This document shows, one piece after another, positions 59,701 to 64,000 of a DNA stretch of 64,000 nucleotides. The stretch is from UBA6244 sp965140775. GTDB lineage: Bacteria > Bacteroidota > Bacteroidia > Bacteroidales > F082. Made by a program: the position numbers and the translations under genes. The notes below the pieces were generated by a model that was not told where the DNA came from, ran no database searches, and saw nothing but the letters and a program-made list of their open reading frames with translations. Each line of letters opens with the position of its first letter. Position 1 is the first letter of the stretch. The DNA lies in NCBI GenBank assembly GCA_965140775.1, contig OZ223471.1, positions 3,224,001 to 3,288,000 of the forward strand, in the 5' to 3' direction.

Positions 59701-61087
59701 GCTGAATGGCTTTACCTTCCACCAGTTTGGGTTGAAATGCCTGAATACCCAAGCGGTGCAAGGTAGGCGCACGGTTGAGCAGGATGGGATGTCCTTTTAA
59801 GATGTTCTCCAGAATATCCCAAACCACGGCATCTTTACGTTCAACGATTTTTTTGGCCGATTTCACGGTTTTTACAATTCCGCGCTCGAGCAGTTTTCTG
59901 ATAATAAACGGCTTGAACAACTCAGCAGCCATGGCTTTTGGAATACCACATTCGTTCAATTGAAGTTCGGGTCCTACAACGATTACCGAACGACCTGAAT
60001 AGTCAACACGTTTACCCAACAGGTTCTGACGGAAACGTCCTTGTTTTCCTTTTAAGCTATCGCTCAACGACTTGAGTGGTCGGTTCGATTCAGTTTTAAC
60101 TGCGCTTGATTTACGCGAGTTGTCAAACAACGAATCCACAGCTTCCTGCAACATACGTTTTTCATTACGCATAATTACATCAGGAGCCTTGATTTCGATG
60201 AGTCGTTTCAGCCTGTTGTTACGAATGATTACGCGGCGATACAAGTCGTTGAGGTCGGAAGTGGCAAAACGTCCGCCATCCAAAGGCACCAAGGGGCGCA
60301 ATTCGGGAGGGATAACCGGCACAATTTGTACAATCATCCATTCCGGTTTGTTTTCGGCACGGTTGCGGGCTTCACGGAAGGCTTCAAATACCTGAAGTCT
60401 TTTAAGTGCATCAGCTTTACGTTGTTGCGAAGTTTCGGTATTTGCCTTATGACGTAAGTCGAACGACATTTTATCCAAATCCAAACGGGCCAACAAGTCG
60501 TGAACGGCTTCGGCACCCATTTTGGCGATAAATTTATCGGGATGCGAATCGTCGAGGTGCTGATTATCGGGTGGCAAAGTATCGAGTACATCAAAATATT
60601 CTTCTTCGGTAAGGAAGTCGAGATAGGATATACCGGCATCTTGCTTGATACCCGGATTAATCACCACATAACGTTCGTAGTAGATGATCATTTCCAGCTT
60701 TTTGGTTTGCAGACCAAGCAACGAACCAATTTTGTTGGGAAGAGATCTGAAAAACCATATATGTACCACAGGAACAACCAATTGGATATGTCCCATGCGC
60801 TCGCGGCGAACCTTTTTTTCGGTTACTTCAACTCCACATCGATCGCAAACAATACCTTTATATCGAATCCGTTTGTATTTACCACAGTGACATTCGTAGT
60901 CTTTTACCGGACCAAAAATACGTTCGCAAAACAAGCCATCGCGTTCGGGTTTGTAGGTGCGGTAGTTAATGGTTTCGGGTTTCAACACCTCGCCATGCGA
61001 ACGATCGAGGATCGATTCGGGAGAAGCCAGACTGATGGTGATATTGTTAAACGAACCTGGTATTTTGCTGTCTTTTCTGAAAGCCAT
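56795..61087 (-). CDS. rpoC: RNA polymerase beta' subunit
   Basis: The complete 1430-residue subunit has an N-terminal zinc finger (CHCGKYKRIRYKGIVCDRCG), the catalytic NADFDGDQMAVH loop with three Mg-binding Asp (about residues 470-481), the rudder/lid region RVDYSGRSVIVVGPELQLNE, the bridge-helix region (GARGSKEQIRQLSGMRGLM) and the second zinc site (CESKRGVCALCYGRNLASG). It ends with an acidic tail (DDDQSEI). It lies 34 bases downstream of rpoB on one transcript and ends at a hairpin terminator. Confidence 0.98.
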   Translation of the reverse strand: MAFRKDSKIPGSFNNITISLASPESILDRSHGEVLKPETINYRTYKPERDGLFCERIFGPVKDYECHCGKYKRIRYKGIVCDRCGVEVTEKKVRRERMGHIQLVVPVVHIWFFRSLPNKIGSLLGLQTKKLEMIIYYERYVVINPGIKQDAGISYLDFLTEEEYFDVLDTLPPDNQHLDDSHPDKFIAKMGAEAVHDLLARLDLDKMSFDLRHKANTETSQQRKADALKRLQVFEAFREARNRAENKPEWMIVQIVPVIPPELRPLVPLDGGRFATSDLNDLYRRVIIRNNRLKRLIEIKAPDVIMRNEKRMLQEAVDSLFDNSRKSSAVKTESNRPLKSLSDSLKGKQGRFRQNLLGKRVDYSGRSVIVVGPELQLNECGIPKAMAAELFKPFIIRKLLERGIVKTVKSAKKIVERKDAVVWDILENILKGHPILLNRAPTLHRLGIQAFQPKLVEGKAIQLHPLVCTAFNADFDGDQMAVHVPLGNAAVLEAQILMLASHNILNPANGAPITVPSQDMVLGLYYITKPRKSTPEHPVKGEGMRFYSAEEVTIAYNEKRVDLHAIIHVKVDDVVDGVPVNHMIETTVGRVIFNQFVPKEYGYINSVMTKKALRDIIGDILKVTGTDVTARFLDDIKNLGFITAFKGGLSFNLGNVLVPEIKESLVQKANEEVEEVVNNYNMGFITNNERYNQIIDIWTHANSHLTNTLMKELAQDDQGFNPVYMMLDSGARGSKEQIRQLSGMRGLMAKPQKSGAKGGEIIENPILSNFKEGLSVLEYFISTHGARKGLADTALKTADAGYLTRRLVDVAQDVVINEKDCGTLRGLTISALKKNEDVVESLYDRILGRVTLHDVYDPETGEVIIEAGREINEAVAKRIEESNIEHVEIRSVLTCESKRGVCALCYGRNLASGRLVQKGEAVGVIAAQSIGEPGTQLTLRTFHQGGTASNIGTTSRIESKFAGRLEIDELRTVEYTNKDGKKYQVVVGRSAEMKILDPATGVVLASANIPYSANLFIKNGSDVKKGDIIADWDPYNAVIISEVAGTIAFEHIIEGITYRVESDEQTGYFEKVIVESRLKNKNPIIKILNKEGVILSTYDMPVGSHILVDEGASIKAGELLVKIPRAFGKSGDITGGLPRVTELFEARNPSDPAVVSEIDGVVSFSPKLKRGNREVIITSKTGEEKKYLISTAKQILAQKNDFVKAGTPLSDGVMTPSDILAIKGPMAVQEYIVNEIQEVYRLQGVKINDKHFETIVRQMMRKVRVEDSGDTRFLEGELVNRVEFQEVNDEIFGQMVVVDTGDSENLRQGQIVSARKLRDENSSLRRRDKALVQARNAQPATATQVLQGITRASLQTNSWISAASFQETTKVLTVASITAKADELLGLKENVIVGHKIPAGTGLRDYEDIIVGSREEYEGIMNVDDDQSEI

Positions 61088-61121
61088 ATGTTATATTATT
61101 TTTTTATCGTAAAACAAAGGA

Positions 61122-64000
61122 TTAATCGAAACTCAGTTCAAGTCCAAGTCCGCGCAATTCGTGTACAAGCACATTAAACGATTCGGGTACATTGGGAACG
61201 GGCATTACTTCACCTTTTACAATGGCTTCGTATGCTTTGGCCCTACCCGTAACGTCGTCTGACTTCACTGTAAGAATTTCCTGAAGGATGTTGGCAGCAC
61301 CAAACGCTTCAAGGGCCCAAACCTCCATTTCACCAAAACGCTGTCCCCCGAATTGGGCTTTACCACCCAATGGTTGCTGTGTAATGAGTGAATAGGGGCC
61401 GATGGAACGGGCATGCATTTTATCGTCCACCATGTGATGGAGTTTAAGCATGTAGATATAGCCCACGGTGGCAGGTTGGTCGAAGCGTTCGCCCGTACCA
61501 CCATCGTAGAGGTAGGTACTTCCGTTTTCGGGCAATCCGGCTTTGGCCATGTAGCTGTTGATTTCGTCAATGCTGGCTCCGTCGAAAATCGGGGTGGCAA
61601 ATTTCAATCCCAGCTTTCTGCCGGCCCAACCCAATACGGTTTCGTAGATCTGACCCAGGTTCATACGCGAAGGTACGCCCAAGGGGTTGAGAACGATGTC
61701 CACAGGAGTTCCATCTTCGAGGAAAGGCATGTCTTCTTCGCGAACGATACGCGCCACAATACCTTTGTTACCATGTCGTCCGGCCATTTTATCACCCACT
61801 TTCAGCTTGCGCTTTTTGGCGATATAAACCTTGGCCATCTGAACAATACCATTGGGAAGTTCGTCGCCAACTGAGGCAACAAACTGTTTGCGGTTGTACA
61901 CACCCAACAACTCTTTGTATTTGATAATGAAGTTGTTGATGAGTATTTTAACCAGTTCATTCTTGTCCTTGTCGGTGGTCCATTTATCCGAGTTTACCTC
62001 GATATAGTCGATACCTTGAAGGATTTTTTGAGTAAACTTCACTTTGGGAGCTACCACCATTTCACCGAAGTTGTTGGTAACACCTTGCGAGGTACGTCCT
62101 CCAACCAGTTGCGACAATTTGTCGATCAGTTTGGTTTTAAGTTCTGCAAAGTTTTTATTGAATTCACCTTCCAAAACAGCAAGGATTTCCTTTTCACGGT
62201 TTTTGGATTTTTTATCCTTTACCGATCTGGAGAACAAGTTATTTCCGATAACCACACCACGCATGGATGGTGGTGCTTTCAACGAGGCGTTTTTCACATC
62301 ACCGGCTTTGTCGCCAAAAATGGCGCGTAAAAGTTTCTCTTCGGGTGTGGGATCGCTTTCGCCTTTCGGGGTAATTTTTCCGATAAGGATATCACCTTCG
62401 TTTACTTCAGCACCGATACGAATCAAACCATCTTCGTTCAGGTCTTTGGTAGCTTCGGCACTTACATTGGGAATGTCGTTGGTAAGCTCTTCAATACCAC
62501 GTTTGGTATCGCGCACGTCCAGCGAAAACTCTTCGATATGAACCGAAGTAAAGATATCTTCTTTTACAATTTTTTCAGAAATAACAATGGCATCCTCAAA
62601 ATTGTAACCTTTCCAGGGCATAAATGCCACCATGAGGTTACGACCCAAGGCCAACTCACCATCTTGTGTGGCATATCCTTCACAAAGCACCTGACCTTTA
62701 ACGACCTTATCGCCTTTGCGTACAATGGGACGCAAGTTGATGGAAGTATTTTGGTTGGTACGTTGGAATTTGGTTAGTATATATGTTTTCAGGTCTTCAT
62801 CAAAGCTTACCAAACGCTCTTCGTCATCGCGTTCGTAGCGGATTTTGATTTGTTCGGCGTCAACATATTCAACTGTTCCGTTACCTTCGGCATTGATCAA
62901 CACACGTGAGTCGCGGGCCACATTACCTTCAATACCTGTTCCCACGATGGGGGCTTCGGCATTTAACAAAGGTACTGCCTGACGCATCATGTTGGAGCCC
63001 ATCAGCGCACGGTTGGCATCGTCATGTTCCAAAAATGGAATTAACGAAGCAGCGATGGAAGCAATCTGATTGGGTGCAATATCGATCAAGTGAACCTCTT
63101 CACGTGGTGTGATGGGGTAATCGGCCTGATAACGAACTTTCACTTTTTCGCGAACAAACTGACCATTATCGGCAATCAGGGTACTGGCCTGAGCAATAAT
63201 TTTATCTTCTTCTTCTTCCGCACTCAAATAAATGGGATCGTGCGAATAGTCGATGGAACCCTGCTCTACATTCCGGTAGGGAGTTTCGATGAATCCCAGG
63301 TGATTTATTTGGGCATAAACACAAAGCGAGGAAATCAAACCAATATTGGGTCCTTCAGGGGTTTCGATGGTACACAAACGTCCGTAATGGGTATAGTGAA
63401 CGTCGCGGACTTCAAAACCGGCACGCTCACGCGACAAACCACCAGGTCCGAGTGCTGAAATACGCCTTTTGTGGGTAATTTCGCTCAACGGGTTGGTTTG
63501 GTCCATAAACTGCGACAGCTGGTTGGTACCAAAGAAAGAGTTGATAACAGAGGACAATGTTTTGGCATTGATGAGGTCGGTAGGAGTAAACACCTCGTTG
63601 TCGCGTACATTCATGCGTTCGCGAATGGTACGAGCCATACGGGCCAACCCCACGCCAAACTGATTGGAAAGCTGTTCGCCCACAGTACGCACCCTACGGT
63701 TGCTCAGGTGGTCGATATCATCAACGATGGTTTTATTGTTGACCAGCTTAATCAGGTATTTGATAATCAATATAATATCCTCCTTCGTGAGCACCTTGGT
63801 GTCCATGGAGGTATCGATATTGAGTTTTTTATTAATCCGATAGCGACCCACTTCGCCGAGATCGTAACGTTTATCGGAGAAAAACAATTTTTCAAAGATT
63901 CCGCGTGCGGTTTCTTCATCCGGGGGGAGTGCGTTACGCAGTTGGAAATATATAAATTCCACGGCCTCTTTTTCAGAGTTGGTGGTATCTTTTTGCAAGG
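61122..64000 (-). CDS. rpoB: RNA polymerase beta subunit (N-terminus cut by window edge)
   Basis: The frame is open through the right edge; about 959 residues are visible and roughly 300 N-terminal residues are missing. The rifampicin-binding region reads NQLSQFMDQTNPLSEITHKR followed by RISALGPGGLSRERAGFEVR, with the key Asp, His and Ser of the sensitive form. Other family blocks are GYNFEDAIVISEKIV, KMAGRHGNKGIVARI and GGKAQFGGQRFGEMEVWALE. The M near 63998 is only the first start-like codon in the window, not the real start. Confidence 0.97.
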   Translation of the reverse strand, partial: LQKDTTNSEKEAVEFIYFQLRNALPPDEETARGIFEKLFFSDKRYDLGEVGRYRINKKLNIDTSMDTKVLTKEDIILIIKYLIKLVNNKTIVDDIDHLSNRRVRTVGEQLSNQFGVGLARMARTIRERMNVRDNEVFTPTDLINAKTLSSVINSFFGTNQLSQFMDQTNPLSEITHKRRISALGPGGLSRERAGFEVRDVHYTHYGRLCTIETPEGPNIGLISSLCVYAQINHLGFIETPYRNVEQGSIDYSHDPIYLSAEEEEDKIIAQASTLIADNGQFVREKVKVRYQADYPITPREEVHLIDIAPNQIASIAASLIPFLEHDDANRALMGSNMMRQAVPLLNAEAPIVGTGIEGNVARDSRVLINAEGNGTVEYVDAEQIKIRYERDDEERLVSFDEDLKTYILTKFQRTNQNTSINLRPIVRKGDKVVKGQVLCEGYATQDGELALGRNLMVAFMPWKGYNFEDAIVISEKIVKEDIFTSVHIEEFSLDVRDTKRGIEELTNDIPNVSAEATKDLNEDGLIRIGAEVNEGDILIGKITPKGESDPTPEEKLLRAIFGDKAGDVKNASLKAPPSMRGVVIGNNLFSRSVKDKKSKNREKEILAVLEGEFNKNFAELKTKLIDKLSQLVGGRTSQGVTNNFGEMVVAPKVKFTQKILQGIDYIEVNSDKWTTDKDKNELVKILINNFIIKYKELLGVYNRKQFVASVGDELPNGIVQMAKVYIAKKRKLKVGDKMAGRHGNKGIVARIVREEDMPFLEDGTPVDIVLNPLGVPSRMNLGQIYETVLGWAGRKLGLKFATPIFDGASIDEINSYMAKAGLPENGSTYLYDGGTGERFDQPATVGYIYMLKLHHMVDDKMHARSIGPYSLITQQPLGGKAQFGGQRFGEMEVWALEAFGAANILQEILTVKSDDVTGRAKAYEAIVKGEVMPVPNVPESFNVLVHELRGLGLELSFD

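Noticed and set aside
1..64000. tRNA, rRNA, CRISPR array, riboswitch or insertion sequence
   Set aside because: No cloverleaf with conserved T-arm bases, no regularly spaced repeats, no known aptamer core and no transposase motif were seen on reading. A covariance-model scan would be the decisive test.

Overview
The window is a stretch of a Bacteroidota chromosome, most likely an anaerobic or facultative member of the Bacteroidales/Marinilabiliales type. The reasons are: type IX secretion (T9SS) genes (PorU, PorP/SprF, GldJ), proteins ending in a T9SS sorting domain, Bacteroidota-style promoters (TTG or TTTG, then TAnnTTTG about 17-23 bases later), DUF3467 beside rpoC, and an [FeFe]-hydrogenase operon. 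No rRNA, tRNA, CRISPR array, phage or insertion sequence was seen.

Layout. 1-7.6 kb (minus): two adjacent PorU-type C25 sortases, the first running off the left edge. 7.8-12.7 kb (plus): PorP/SprF, GldJ, murF, anmK. 12.8-19.1 kb (minus): NhaD antiporter, a small lipoprotein, an ALDH7 dehydrogenase and a large T9SS cargo protein. 19.2-21.5 kb: methylmalonyl-CoA decarboxylase and a TlpA-like thioredoxin. 21.5-26.3 kb (minus): pstSCAB plus a beta-barrel porin, divergent from a NarL-type two-component pair (26.7-28.3 kb). 28.4-31.5 kb (minus): aroB, aroA and a lone CCG-domain protein. 31.7-35.1 kb: a gingipain-like secreted peptidase. 35.3-41.1 kb: two unusual PEP-synthase-like ATP-grasp proteins separated by an AT-rich HigBA-type toxin-antitoxin pair; the second protein carries a C-terminal nucleotidyltransferase. 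41.2-42.7 kb (minus): a phosphoesterase and an outer-membrane protein. 43.2-55.5 kb (minus): the hydrogenase operon. 55.8-64 kb: Nudix hydrolase, DUF3467 protein, rpoC and the 3' part of rpoB.

The two regions with most promise are these. (1) The hydrogenase operon (REC, hydC, hydB, hydA, hydS, REC, REC-kinase, small ORF, hydG, hydF, hydE) joins a trimeric NAD-linked [FeFe]-hydrogenase and all three H-cluster maturases to a complete phosphorelay. Its sensor kinase carries an H-cluster domain with altered active-site residues, and none of the three receiver proteins has a DNA-binding output domain. (2) The pair of PPDK_N proteins lacks the phosphohistidine and PEP-binding domains that a real PEP synthase needs. 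They share an unnamed GRWG/HFF domain, and one is fused to a nucleotidyltransferase.

All calls rest on reading motifs and gene order by eye; no database search or structure prediction was run.
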